DNA of 53,827 nucleotides, taken from the IMG/VR virus record IMGVR_UViG_3300035698_011686, positions 1-53,827 of that record. One strand, written 5' to 3'. How positions within the stretch are numbered: position 1 is the stretch's first letter; each line of letters starts with the position of its first letter. Below are positions 42,767 through 51,407 of the stretch, piece after piece. The DNA comes from a virus. The position numbers and the translations under genes are program-made. The notes beneath the pieces are model-generated. The model searched no databases. It saw nothing but the letters and a program-made list of their open reading frames with translations, and was not told where the DNA came from.

Positions 42767-44796
42767 AGCAGGTCGTCCAGCTAATAGAAGATGAAGAAAA
42801 AAAGAAAAAAGACCCGGAGTCCCTAGAGGAACTCTGGAAGGAGAAGGGTCCAGCACACCATGAGTCATCCTTTAAAGATTTGTTGAGTGAATTCCCAGAG
42901 CTTGGTGAAGAAGAGGGTGAAGAAGAGGGTGAAGAAGATGATCCACAGACTCTTGGTGAATTATGGGGATATGACGAAGAAGATGAAGAGGAGCCGTTTT
43001 TCTCTGGACCGGAAGCAATAACGTCTTCTGAATTGGCAGAATTTGAATATTCAGATGAGGAAGAGAATCCGACACAACCAGAGCCTGCACCAAGGCCCAA
43101 AGATCTTCCCAAAGAAGACATATCAACGATCAGGCCAACCATGGCCAAGATTACCAGCGATGATATTTCTGAATATTCTTCACAAAAACAAAAGCAGAGA
43201 TTTGAGCTTCTTAAGAAGCTCCTTGAAAAACATGGTGTCGATATAAGCAATTATGATCCCAAAGAGATGGATTGGAACGAATGGATAGATCATAAAGCAG
43301 ACGACCCATATGAAGATATCAGAACATATAATAATCTGATTGATTACATGAAATTTGATAATCATGATTGGTCAGGCAAGAACATACCAAAAAGAATAGA
43401 TGTTTATGCTCTAGCTCAGATACCAATAGAATTATGGCCAGATATAGCTATTGACGAGCCAAAATATGGAATTCGTGATACAACAATAAGACAAGCAGTG
43501 AAGGATATATTACATACTGGCGATCCAAACAGGTGGTCGCAGATAGTAGAAGTAGCTGGTGATGATAATGATTACAATCGCCTGAAACTTTTATATGGCT
43601 TGACTTTTGAGTATTATGCGAATTCGACAGAAAAAACACCTAGTATTAATACAATGCAATTTTTAAATAGATATGGCGAACATAATTCTGCAACTCCTCT
43701 TACGAAGAATCTTTTAGTCGGTTTGTGGAAAATTAAGGGCACTGGCAGATATTTTGTCCTTACCTACAACAAGTCAGAAGAATTACAAAAGACAGCAAAA
43801 AAGAACAAACAGGATGAGGTCACAATAAGAGTTGGTAAAACAGATTATCCAATTGAACCAATAATGTCTGAACCTGTCGAGGTTAAAGGAAGAATGTCAT
43901 TCTCCCCCCACAATGGCAGGAGAGTTCTTGATGATAATTCGGCGCCAAAGAATCAAAAAGTTGGTGCTTTAAATAATGCCATCGCTAACCTATTCTCATC
44001 TGTAAAGTTCACATCCTATGTGATGAAACAGGAGCAATCTGGTATTGATTGGGGAACCATCGCTAAATTAGATGCCCCTCTTGAATACTATGATACAGTC
44101 AAGGCAGAAAAAGGCCCATATTTGCTCGGGTGGGATGATGATGAATTATTGAAATTATATAGGATGTTTGTTAGTGTTTTGCCTCATCCTTCGAAATATT
44201 TTGATGAACTTTCGGTTTTAGAAGAAAGAAAAACTCTAGCTAAGAGTGAAGAAGAGCTTCGAACTATAGACCAAAGAATGAAAGAACTTAATGGATTAAT
44301 AAAAAATCCACCATCACCAAACAGGATGGAGTGGGACCAGAACTTTGTTGAGGGATATAATAGTCCATATCCATCAAGAATGACCTCACCGTCTGCTTCA
44401 TCTAATTTATTAAAAGCTATCAATAGTAAAGAACGATATGTATATGAATATGTTGGCAAGGGTAAGCATCTTCACAATAAACTTGTAACTTCCACATCGA
44501 AAATTGAAGATGGCATTGGGGATTATGAGTATCGTGGTCCATATAAGAAAGTCATTAAGAATCTTGGAATTGTTGGCAAGTTGAAAGAAATTGAGTCAAC
44601 GGTAAGAAAAGCGCAAGAAAAATCACAAAAGACACAGCCAGAAGAACCACAAGAAAACATACCGGACGAGGGAGTTGTAGAGGGAATTATAACTACTCCG
44701 ACGGTTATAATTGTTGATGGAAATCCTTTCAAATTGCTCTTGGGCGACAGATTAATAGTTGACTATGTTAAAGAAATTAACTCTCATCAAAAATAA
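42763..44796 (+). CDS. Prohead-region protein of unknown function with C-terminal GDKI-type motif
   Basis: 677 residues, ATGA-coupled to the preceding gene. An acidic Glu/Asp-rich N-terminus (residues about 45-85, EEEGEEEGEEDD) is followed by a folded middle (NYDPKEMDWNEWIDHKADD, PIELWPDIAIDEPKYGIRDTTIRQAVKDIL, GRYFVLTYNKSEEL). The tail carries IIVDGNPFKLLLGDRLIVD (649-667), a diverged copy of the hairpin motif. No enzyme motif was recognised. The length and position suggest a large prohead internal protein. Confidence 0.62.
   Translation: MKQVVQLIEDEEKKKKDPESLEELWKEKGPAHHESSFKDLLSEFPELGEEEGEEEGEEDDPQTLGELWGYDEEDEEEPFFSGPEAITSSELAEFEYSDEEENPTQPEPAPRPKDLPKEDISTIRPTMAKITSDDISEYSSQKQKQRFELLKKLLEKHGVDISNYDPKEMDWNEWIDHKADDPYEDIRTYNNLIDYMKFDNHDWSGKNIPKRIDVYALAQIPIELWPDIAIDEPKYGIRDTTIRQAVKDILHTGDPNRWSQIVEVAGDDNDYNRLKLLYGLTFEYYANSTEKTPSINTMQFLNRYGEHNSATPLTKNLLVGLWKIKGTGRYFVLTYNKSEELQKTAKKNKQDEVTIRVGKTDYPIEPIMSEPVEVKGRMSFSPHNGRRVLDDNSAPKNQKVGALNNAIANLFSSVKFTSYVMKQEQSGIDWGTIAKLDAPLEYYDTVKAEKGPYLLGWDDDELLKLYRMFVSVLPHPSKYFDELSVLEERKTLAKSEEELRTIDQRMKELNGLIKNPPSPNRMEWDQNFVEGYNSPYPSRMTSPSASSNLLKAINSKERYVYEYVGKGKHLHNKLVTSTSKIEDGIGDYEYRGPYKKVIKNLGIVGKLKEIESTVRKAQEKSQKTQPEEPQENIPDEGVVEGIITTPTVIIVDGNPFKLLLGDRLIVDYVKEINSHQK
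44787..44795 (+). promoter_or_regulatory. Candidate late-promoter box TCAAAAATA of the scaffold-capsid unit
   Basis: 34 bases before ATG 44821, overlapping the last codons of the preceding gene. Confidence 0.45.
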
Positions 44797-44820
44797 TGTG
44801 ATATTATAAGGAGTGCATAA

Positions 44821-45588
44821 ATGGATAAGATTAAGGGCTTGCTTCAGCAAATTGGTGCCTCTAAGGAGCTCGCGGGTCAACTATGCGAAGAACTTGAGCG
44901 CTATGACGGGCAGATCCAAGAGAAGTACGAGGGTGTGTACAAGACTAAAATCGATCAAGCTAAGAAAATTTGTGTCGAAGAGGTCCAAAAGTACAAAGTT
45001 GAATTGGCACGTAAGGTCAGACTTTTCTTGGAAGGTAAATCCGGCCAAGTTGAAAAGCGTCTGGATCAGCAGAGAGCCATTGAAGAAGGAGAGGCCAAGG
45101 CAAAGCTTCGCATGGTGAAGGAAATCACCGAAGAAATCGAAGTTGCCGACGATGCCGAACTTCAGACTCTCAGAGCTAAGCTCGATAAGCTGGAAACTAA
45201 GAACGCTCAACTAACGGAAGACAAGAAGAGAGCACTGGTAGCTGCCAACCGCGCTAACAAGATTGCACTTGAGGTTCTTGAGCGCAATAACAACAAGACA
45301 GTTAGTGAGGAAGCTAAGCCCGAGGAAACTGCTGAAGCCGGTAAAAAGGGCAAAAAGGTAGTAAGTGAAGAAGAGAAGAAAGTAGTTGAAGAGAAAAAGA
45401 CAGACAAAAAGAAGAAGGCCCTTAAAGAAGACGTAAAGAAAAAGAAGGTCAAACAAGCTAAGCCCAAAACAACTCGCCGCACTTTAACTGAGTCCCAATC
45501 CCCCAAACAGCCTAAGAAGCCGGTGGATGAAACAACTGGCATCGAGGCTGATGAAGATATACTTGATATTGCTAAAGACATTGAATAG
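44821..45588 (+). CDS. Scaffolding (prohead core) protein, gp22-like
   Basis: 255 residues with TAAGGAGTGCATAA upstream. Almost wholly helical and charged, with long heptads (ELERYDGQIQEKYEGVYK, LQTLRAKLDKLETKNAQLTEDKKRAL) and a Lys/Glu-rich C-terminus ending in DEDILDIAKDIE. The position just before the major capsid gene and after the protease corresponds to T4 gene 22. It would be degraded by the protease. Sequence similarity itself is low, as usual for scaffolds. Confidence 0.8.
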   Translation: MDKIKGLLQQIGASKELAGQLCEELERYDGQIQEKYEGVYKTKIDQAKKICVEEVQKYKVELARKVRLFLEGKSGQVEKRLDQQRAIEEGEAKAKLRMVKEITEEIEVADDAELQTLRAKLDKLETKNAQLTEDKKRALVAANRANKIALEVLERNNNKTVSEEAKPEETAEAGKKGKKVVSEEEKKVVEEKKTDKKKKALKEDVKKKKVKQAKPKTTRRTLTESQSPKQPKKPVDETTGIEADEDILDIAKDIE

Positions 45589-45599
45589 GAGAAATTCAA

Positions 45600-47150
45600 A
45601 TGAAGTATCTTGGTAAAGCAGAAGAAGCCATTACTGAGTCTAAGGGTGAAGTTAAGAACGAAATGCTTCTCCTTGAGGCTAAAAAGAATGAGACAGTGAA
45701 GCGTTGGGCACCGGTTATTGGTAAAATGACCGAGGTTTCATCCAATAAGTATAGCCTAATGGCTGCACTTCTTGAGAACCAGCACAAGGCTATGGAAGGC
45801 AAGGGCTCGTCCCTTCTTTTCGAGGACGCATTCCAGACAGGCAACATTGCTGACTTCACTCGTTTTGCTCTTCCATTGATCCGCAAGGCTTATCCGAAAC
45901 TTATTTCGGACAACCTCATTGGTGTTCAGCCCATGAGTCAGCCAGCCAGTCTGATTTTCTACATCAGATATCGTTATGGCATCAGCAAGGGCCAAACGGT
46001 TGCTGGAACGCAGATCATGCGTCAAAACACATCGGCACAGTTCGCCCGTCAAAACGGTTGGGCTCTTGACCCTTATTATAGCAGCCAGACTGTTGGCGGC
46101 CAGGGTTGGGACGGTGAAGACCTCACCAATACCGGCGGCACCGTAACTGGCGTTCTTGTTCATAAGCCAGTTCTTGCTGGTACAGTTATTGTCAACCTTT
46201 ATACAGCAGACGCCGTTGGCGACAACTGTGAAGGCAATCCAGAAGCCGAGATTCAGGTTTCTTTCGATGCATCCGGTGATGTTGAATTGGCTGCAGTTAA
46301 GAACCCGACCACTTACGCGGTCGACGTTAATAACTCCAGTTTTGACCATAGCACTGGTACTGTTCTTGTCACCTTTAGTACTGGTGACGTTTCCGCTCTC
46401 GTTGCTCGTGCCTCTTATGAGTACGATCTCGAGAACAACCCATTCCAGCCAGAAGTTACGATGAGCATTGACAGTGACTCCATGAGTGCACTGACTCGTA
46501 AGCTCAAGACTTCTTGGTCCCTGGAAGCCGCTCAGGATCTCAAGTCGGTTCATAATATCGACGCCGAGGCAACCCTGACCGATCTCATGGCTGATGAGAT
46601 GGTTGCTGAGATTGATCGTGAAATCATCAACGATCTACTTATTGCGGCAGCAATTCGCGCAACTCACAACTTTGCAACAGCAGCCGGCGCATCGGTGAAC
46701 TTTACCGACCGCAACATTGCTCTGCTCTATAAGACCATTGAAGTTGCCAATATCATCCACAGAACGACCCTGCGTGGCCCAGCCAACTGGCTCGTAACAA
46801 GTGCTGATATCGCTTCGAAGTATGAGCAGCTCAATGACTTCCGTGGTTCTGACGCTCTCGCCGAAGACGGAATTGACATTGGTATCACCAATGCCGGTAC
46901 CATCCAGTCGAAGCTGAAGCTCTACAAAGATCCGCTCTTCCCGAACTGTAAGGTGCTTATGGGTTATAAGGGTGGAAATGTTATGGATACCGGTTACGTT
47001 TACGGTCCTTATATTCCACTTCTGAGCACCCCAACAGTGATGGATCCGAACTCATTTACTCCTAATAAGGGTATTATGACGAGATACGGTAAGAAATTGG
47101 TCGAGGATGGTGGCCTTTATTATGGTACGATCACGGTCACAAATCTGTAA
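45600..47150 (+). CDS. Major capsid protein, gp23-like
   Basis: 516 residues with ATAGGAGAAATTCAA upstream. HK97/T4-type capsid features: N-terminal removable segment (about 1-75), ADFTRFALPLIRKAYPKLISDNLIGVQPMSQPASLIFYIRYRYG (85-128), a long insertion with Gly/Thr strands, LETSWSLEA-like SWSLEAAQDLKSVH (306-319), MADEMVAEIDREIINDLL, and a C-terminal YGPYIPLL, MTRYGKKLVEDGGLYYG. The protease probably cuts near SLLFE/DAFQ or LLLE/AKKN, both (L)xE sites. Codons are more GC-rich at third positions, as in a highly expressed gene. A terminator follows. Confidence 0.95.
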   Translation: MKYLGKAEEAITESKGEVKNEMLLLEAKKNETVKRWAPVIGKMTEVSSNKYSLMAALLENQHKAMEGKGSSLLFEDAFQTGNIADFTRFALPLIRKAYPKLISDNLIGVQPMSQPASLIFYIRYRYGISKGQTVAGTQIMRQNTSAQFARQNGWALDPYYSSQTVGGQGWDGEDLTNTGGTVTGVLVHKPVLAGTVIVNLYTADAVGDNCEGNPEAEIQVSFDASGDVELAAVKNPTTYAVDVNNSSFDHSTGTVLVTFSTGDVSALVARASYEYDLENNPFQPEVTMSIDSDSMSALTRKLKTSWSLEAAQDLKSVHNIDAEATLTDLMADEMVAEIDREIINDLLIAAAIRATHNFATAAGASVNFTDRNIALLYKTIEVANIIHRTTLRGPANWLVTSADIASKYEQLNDFRGSDALAEDGIDIGITNAGTIQSKLKLYKDPLFPNCKVLMGYKGGNVMDTGYVYGPYIPLLSTPTVMDPNSFTPNKGIMTRYGKKLVEDGGLYYGTITVTNL

Positions 47151-47160
47151 GTTTACACTA

Positions 47161-47199
47161 AGAAACCCCGTTGGATATGTTCGACGGGGTTTCTTTTTA
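47161..47199 (+). terminator. Rho-independent terminator after the capsid gene
   Basis: The stem agaaaccccgt (47161-47171) pairs with acggggtttct (47184-47194), then tttttatatt. Confidence 0.93.
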
Positions 47200-47231
47200 T
47201 ATTTAATTAGAGAAAATTTATAAGCACAATA

Positions 47232-47453
47232 ATACCATTTGGTATGTTTTATTTTCTCATAATACCATTCACTCAAAGATACCATATGGTATCTTTTTCC
47301 CATAGATATAACATGCATACCTCGAGTCAAACATAAAACAGAAGATAACACATTTATGGAAGGAAAGATACCATATGGTAAACGTATATCTTTTATCGCT
47401 AGTATATTTAAATTTATATTGATGATATTTATTAAAGAGAAGATACCAAATGG
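47232..47453 (+). promoter_or_regulatory. Array of operator-like palindromes before the endonuclease-methyltransferase gene
   Basis: The 313-base gap 47151-47463 holds the capsid terminator and five related sites: ATACCATTTGGTAT (47232), ATACCATT half-site (47262), GATACCATATGGTATC (47278-47293, part of a perfect 22-base palindrome 47275-47296), GATACCATATGGTA (47367-47380) and GATACCAAATGG (47442-47453). The last touches the ribosome site GGAGG (47452-47456). No long coding frame is convincing here. Confidence 0.8.
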
Positions 47454-47463
47454 AGGATTTGAG

Positions 47464-49224
47464 ATGGGTAAGCTTATCGATTCACAAATTAAAATTTTGA
47501 TAGAAGAATATGGGACAGGTTCAGACAAAACAATGAATTATTTTGCCAAGAAATTTGGGGTGCATAGCGATACCATCAAAAGAGCATTGATTAGTAATAA
47601 CGTCGAAATAATATCCACCCAACAATTAATGTCTAAATATTATTCAAAGTGTGGGAATCATAATTATTTTGGAAAAATAGATACTGAACATAAAGCCTAC
47701 TGGATAGGTTTTCTGGCTGCAGATGGCCACCTTGTTGGCAGTGATAAAAATAAAATATGTAGAGTGCAATTTTCATTGGTGAAAAGTGATAGTGATATGG
47801 TAGAAGCACTGGCTGCCGACCTAGGGATAGATTCTATCAAACATGAAACCAGGGAAAGAAGAGGCAAGAAATATTATAGTGCTATTTTGTCATTTAATTC
47901 TAAACAGATGTGCTCACATCTAATTGGTCATGGTTTACTTGATTGGAAAAAGTCGGGTAGTCAAAATCTAATAAATTCAATACCACCGGAGTTATATTCA
48001 CACTTTGTGCGGGGAATTTTCGATGGTGATGGGTCAATTCAAGTTAAACAACGCAAGGATAGACCCTCAAAAAGTTATTATATCAGAATAGCTGATCATT
48101 TTCATGACACATTGGCTGCCATAGAAGACATATTGGTCGGTGTTGGTTGCAACAAAAATGGAGTTAAGAAATCATCAACCGATGACAGCCATTATATAAG
48201 ATGGGGAGGAACCCAGCAAGTAAAAAAGATAGCAGAGTGGATGTATAAAGATGCAACTATTTTTATGAAGAGAAAAAAAGTATTATTTCCCGGACATGTC
48301 AATATTCAATGTGGTGGAGTTAATAATGAGAGTAAATATAATTATTCGAATTGGAAAGTGACATTTGATTCTGCCGAAGAATGTTTCGAGTGGCTGATTG
48401 AATATGGATTTCATCAGCCAAAATATAATATTTCAACTGAAGATATCAAATTTGATATGGATGATAAATTAAATGCCAACATCCGCAATGTCAAGGTATT
48501 GGATATAATCAAAAATTTTTCTCCGCATTATTGGCAATCGACCCACAAAAACTATAATTCCATATCTGATGCTTGGGAGAAAGGCAATCAGTCAATTTTA
48601 AGGATGGCAATCGAGAGAATATGGGACAAGAAAATTGTCAATATTTATTCTTTGTTACAATCAATTACAAGGCATTTCAAGGATTTTACTATTGTATCGG
48701 TTTTTAAGCCCTGGGTTGCTCGATATGTTTATGAAAAATTATTGCCAAATGGCGGAACCGTGGTTGATCCTTGTATGGGATGGGGCGGTAGGCTAATTGG
48801 TTGCATCGGTTTGGACATAAATTATATTGGGTATGATTTAAATCAGAATGCAGTACGATCACACAACAATCTCCTGGCGTTTCTTGGGAGCAAAATCAAA
48901 TCAGCCAAGTTTGAGAAAGCAGATAGTTCAAAAATTGATTTTCCCAGCGCAGATTTATTATTTACTTCTCCGCCATATGATGATACTGAGAGATATTATG
49001 GTATTGATTCGGCCAAGACCATCACTAAACTAATATATGAGAATATATTTTCTAAGTTTGTTGGTATTATTGCTTTAAATGTGCCACTAAGACATGCTGG
49101 AGAATGCACCGAAATAGCAAACGCAAATGGGTGGGCTGTGTCTGATGAATATCAAATGAAAACTTCGTCTTTTATGGGTAGAGAAAAAACACATGAACCC
49201 ATTATTGTTTATGGAAAGAGATAA
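47464..49224 (+). CDS. LAGLIDADG homing endonuclease fused to a DNA methyltransferase
   Basis: 586 residues from ATG 47464 (GGAGG 7 bases upstream); the longer frame from 47356 lacks a site and runs through the palindromes. Residues 21-45 look like a helix-turn-helix (DKTMNYFAKKFGVHSDTIKRAL). Two LAGLIDADG motifs lie at 80-89 (WIGFLAADGH) and 182-191 (VRGIFDGDGS). Residues about 400-586 form a methyltransferase: VVDPCMGWGGRL (433-444) as the AdoMet site and LLFTSPPYDD (498-507) as the catalytic motif IV, typical of N4-cytosine or N6-adenine enzymes. Both activities in one chain are unusual; it could cut unmodified DNA and protect its own copy. No intein splice residues were found. Confidence 0.82.
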   Translation: MGKLIDSQIKILIEEYGTGSDKTMNYFAKKFGVHSDTIKRALISNNVEIISTQQLMSKYYSKCGNHNYFGKIDTEHKAYWIGFLAADGHLVGSDKNKICRVQFSLVKSDSDMVEALAADLGIDSIKHETRERRGKKYYSAILSFNSKQMCSHLIGHGLLDWKKSGSQNLINSIPPELYSHFVRGIFDGDGSIQVKQRKDRPSKSYYIRIADHFHDTLAAIEDILVGVGCNKNGVKKSSTDDSHYIRWGGTQQVKKIAEWMYKDATIFMKRKKVLFPGHVNIQCGGVNNESKYNYSNWKVTFDSAEECFEWLIEYGFHQPKYNISTEDIKFDMDDKLNANIRNVKVLDIIKNFSPHYWQSTHKNYNSISDAWEKGNQSILRMAIERIWDKKIVNIYSLLQSITRHFKDFTIVSVFKPWVARYVYEKLLPNGGTVVDPCMGWGGRLIGCIGLDINYIGYDLNQNAVRSHNNLLAFLGSKIKSAKFEKADSSKIDFPSADLLFTSPPYDDTERYYGIDSAKTITKLIYENIFSKFVGIIALNVPLRHAGECTEIANANGWAVSDEYQMKTSSFMGREKTHEPIIVYGKR

Positions 49225-49329
49225 AAAAGAACCCCCACTGAGGCGAAGCAGGTCTGGTAAAAGCGTTGTGAAATGGGGAAAGGCATGGGAATCATTGGGA
49301 AAATGAAAAAGAAATAATTCTGTCCTGAT

Positions 49330-49362
49330 AAGAACCCAGGTTTCGGCCTGGGTTCTTTTTTA
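49330..49362 (+). terminator. Rho-independent terminator
   Basis: The stem aagaacccagg (49330-49340) pairs with cctgggttctt (49347-49357) across a tttcgg loop, followed by tttttatc. Confidence 0.93.
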
Positions 49363-49422
49363 TCTGTGGGGGAGGATTAATTCTTCCATAGGTTATATAA
49401 AGAGTAGCACCGGAGACCAGTG

Positions 49423-49650
49423 ATGTCAGATGGTATTATTTGTTGTGTAGATGGATGTAATATCGAAGCAGAGATTGAAGTTGAGCGCCAAGACTCAACT
49501 CTTTGGATTTGTTCTGATCACTATATTGTGTTCTTTTCAAAGAAAAAAGCTCTTGATTCTGCTGGTCCAAAGGCTGAGACATTGGATCGCCTGATCACCA
49601 CGCCGATCAAGCCGCAGATATCAAAGAGAGGATTGGGCAACATATCCTAA
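49423..49650 (+). CDS. Small Cys-containing protein
   Basis: 75 residues from ATG 49423 (GGAG 7 bases upstream; GTG 49420 is less well placed). CCVDGC near the N-terminus plus CSDHY 20 residues later suggests a zinc-binding knuckle. Not recognised. First gene after the terminator, followed closely by another small gene with its own ribosome site. Confidence 0.6.
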   Translation: MSDGIICCVDGCNIEAEIEVERQDSTLWICSDHYIVFFSKKKALDSAGPKAETLDRLITTPIKPQISKRGLGNIS

Positions 49651-49661
49651 AGGAGAGCAAA

Positions 49662-49913
49662 ATGCCAGAAGAATATGCATTTGGGATGACTAGGTGGAGT
49701 AGGGCTCATCAGAAGTTACATGTTGTGAACACGCGCACCCACAGACCACTTTGTGGCATACACATAGGAGGCACTTGGGATTTGGAAGAAGACAAATTAA
49801 GTGGTCTGTTGATACTTGGTGCAGCATTCGGCGACGAGCCTGTCTGTAAAAGATGCTTGGCGGCTAGCGACAATGTGTCCGAGTTGTCGTGTTGTCGAGC
49901 CGGAGACATATAA
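49662..49913 (+). CDS. Small hypothetical protein
   Basis: 83 residues, with AAAGGAGAGCAAA before the ATG. N-terminal RWSRAHQKLHVVN, CGIHIGG, then PVCKRC and CC near the end: possible metal ligands. Not recognised. Confidence 0.6.
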   Translation: MPEEYAFGMTRWSRAHQKLHVVNTRTHRPLCGIHIGGTWDLEEDKLSGLLILGAAFGDEPVCKRCLAASDNVSELSCCRAGDI

Positions 49914-49937
49914 GCGAAGAATTTAAAGGAGAAACAA

Positions 49938-50219
49938 ATGAGGAAAGAAGGACAGAAAACACCAGTGGAAGATTTGATGAAGAACCCAGTTAGGAAGTTG
50001 ACTGGAGAAGTACTAAAGCAGGTCAGATCTGATTATGGCGGTCAGGACGCAATATCGGTCATAATGAAGAAAATTCCTGGGTTGACTACCACACAGGCCG
50101 AGCAAACCAAGGAGTTTGTGAAAGAAATGATGGCTGGGCGCAGGGAAAGTATCAAAGACAAACTGTCAGAGATAGACAGAAGATTCGATGAAATATTGGG
50201 AACAATCCAGCCCAACTAA
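49938..50219 (+). CDS. Small helical hypothetical protein
   Basis: 93 residues with AAAGGAGAAACAA upstream. Wholly helical and charged (ISVIMKKIPGLTTTQAEQTKEFVKEMM, ESIKDKLSEIDRRFDEIL). Not recognised. Confidence 0.6.
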   Translation: MRKEGQKTPVEDLMKNPVRKLTGEVLKQVRSDYGGQDAISVIMKKIPGLTTTQAEQTKEFVKEMMAGRRESIKDKLSEIDRRFDEILGTIQPN

Positions 50220-50278
50220 GGATCCTTCCTTGGGATGACGTCACTCGCAGGAAAGATTGGAAGATCCATTGGAAAATC

Positions 50279-50812
50279 GTGGGAGAAGACGGAAACGCCA
50301 AACTCAAGGATGCTTTGAGCGAGGCAGCTAAATTTCACAAAGAAGCTATGAAGCCAATCAAATCAAAGAAAGCCTTCGTTAATTGGTGGGCAAACATTTA
50401 TAAGCCCGACCAAACACAGATACCACAAGATCGATATAGCGAAATGTCTAGTGGCTGGCATAAATGGTTTAAATTTATCGGATCCAGCGGAGGTTATCAT
50501 CGAGATACAAATCAACAAATGTTTCGAATCGCTTGCGATCAGAGAAAATCTCTCAAAGATCACATAAAAGAGGTTGAGTTTGTTATTCCATACATAAAAG
50601 AACACGAAGGATCTAAATATTTGAGTGTGTTTGAGCATACTCTTTCCGAAGGTGGTAGCTATTCTATAAAGATCAAAGGAAGCAAAGCAACATTTGAAGT
50701 TATGAGGTGGCACAATCCTAGTATTATTAAAAAGGGAACGATAGAAGAGATAATCGAATATGTAAGAGAGAATCACCCATACCATCATCTCGGACTGAAA
50801 AATGATTGGTAA
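50279..50812 (+). CDS. Hypothetical protein, start uncertain
   Basis: 177 residues from GTG 50279, but the same frame is open and protein-like upstream to the previous stop (WDDVTRRKDWKIHWKI) with no ATG, GTG or TTG; the real start or an unusual start codon is unresolved. Contains KAFVNWWANIY, GGYHRDTNQQMFRIACDQRKSLK and SYSIKIKGSKATFEVMRWHNPS. Not recognised. Confidence 0.55.
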   Translation: MGEDGNAKLKDALSEAAKFHKEAMKPIKSKKAFVNWWANIYKPDQTQIPQDRYSEMSSGWHKWFKFIGSSGGYHRDTNQQMFRIACDQRKSLKDHIKEVEFVIPYIKEHEGSKYLSVFEHTLSEGGSYSIKIKGSKATFEVMRWHNPSIIKKGTIEEIIEYVRENHPYHHLGLKNDW

Positions 50813-50965
50813 CTAATTCGCCTCGTCCAAACTACGCCCATGGCATTCTTCATCCCCTTCCCCTCGCGCTTTTGCGACACGATCGGCGACACGTGCATCT
50901 CTCAAGTTCTCCCTAGACTTTCGTACTTCGGATGCGGTTGGCTTCTTGCGTTTGCGTTGTGCCAT
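50813..50965 (-). CDS. 50-residue basic protein
   Basis: ATG at 50965 with AAGGGGAATTTG upstream. The sequence starts MAQRKRKKPTASEVRKSREN and ends DEECHGRSLDEAN: Arg/Lys-rich in the first half, acidic at the end. Convergent with, and abutting, the 50279-50812 gene. A small nucleic-acid-binding role is possible. Codons look GC-rich compared with its neighbours. Confidence 0.5.
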   Translation of the reverse strand: MAQRKRKKPTASEVRKSRENLRDARVADRVAKARGEGDEECHGRSLDEAN

Positions 50966-51046
50966 CAAATTCCCCTTCGATGTTACATATCATAATTATT
51001 AATTATGTTATAGAGAAGAACGAAAGACAAGAATAAAGGAGATGTG

Positions 51047-51406
51047 ATGGGGTACGATCTTGGACCAATGAGACCGTCGGGTCCTCGCACCGAGATGAGG
51101 CGCAGCCGCGACTGGCCGATAGAGTTCTTTCGGAGCAAAGGTTGTGGGTTTAACTCTACTGTCATCGCCAATCCGCCGTGGTATGTGGTGCGATATCGTG
51201 GCGGAATATGGAATAGGAAGACGTGGAATTACTTGTGGATAGATTACGGTGGTCCTCCAAAGGTGTTCTTAACCAGGAAGCGAGCCGATGGCGAGGCCAA
51301 GCGGTTTCGAAAACAATATGGCGGTGTAGGTAAGGACGAGTTGGGCAAGAAATATCCCAACGGTCGATTGGTGGTTGAAGTTGTGCCGATGAGTCCAGGA
51401 GAATAG
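51047..51406 (+). CDS. Hypothetical protein
   Basis: 119 residues from ATG 51047, with AAAGGAGATGTG upstream (GTG 51044 is inside the site). Arg-rich N-terminus (GPRTEMRRSRDW), aromatic middle (PPWYVVRYRGGIWNRKTWNYLWIDYGG) and basic C-terminus. Not recognised. Confidence 0.6.
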   Translation: MGYDLGPMRPSGPRTEMRRSRDWPIEFFRSKGCGFNSTVIANPPWYVVRYRGGIWNRKTWNYLWIDYGGPPKVFLTRKRADGEAKRFRKQYGGVGKDELGKKYPNGRLVVEVVPMSPGE

Positions 51407-51407
51407 A

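Noticed and set aside
47232-47453. CRISPR array
   Set aside because: Sites are short palindromes at irregular spacing, not identical direct repeats with unique spacers.
47052-47528. 158-residue minus-strand frame over the capsid end and palindromes
   Set aside because: Composition is odd, it crosses the terminator, and it overlaps the strongly supported capsid and endonuclease genes.
47464-49224. Intein inside a methyltransferase
   Set aside because: The endonuclease part has no N-terminal Cys/Ser splice block or C-terminal HN followed by Cys, Ser or Thr, and no methyltransferase part precedes it.
49225-49329. tRNA or small RNA gene after the methyltransferase
   Set aside because: I could not fold a cloverleaf; only A/G-rich sequence is seen before the terminator.
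50236-50319. Tiny 27-residue frame starting MTSLAGKIGRSIGK
   Set aside because: It overlaps the open upstream part of the 50279 gene in another frame; support is too weak to list as a gene.
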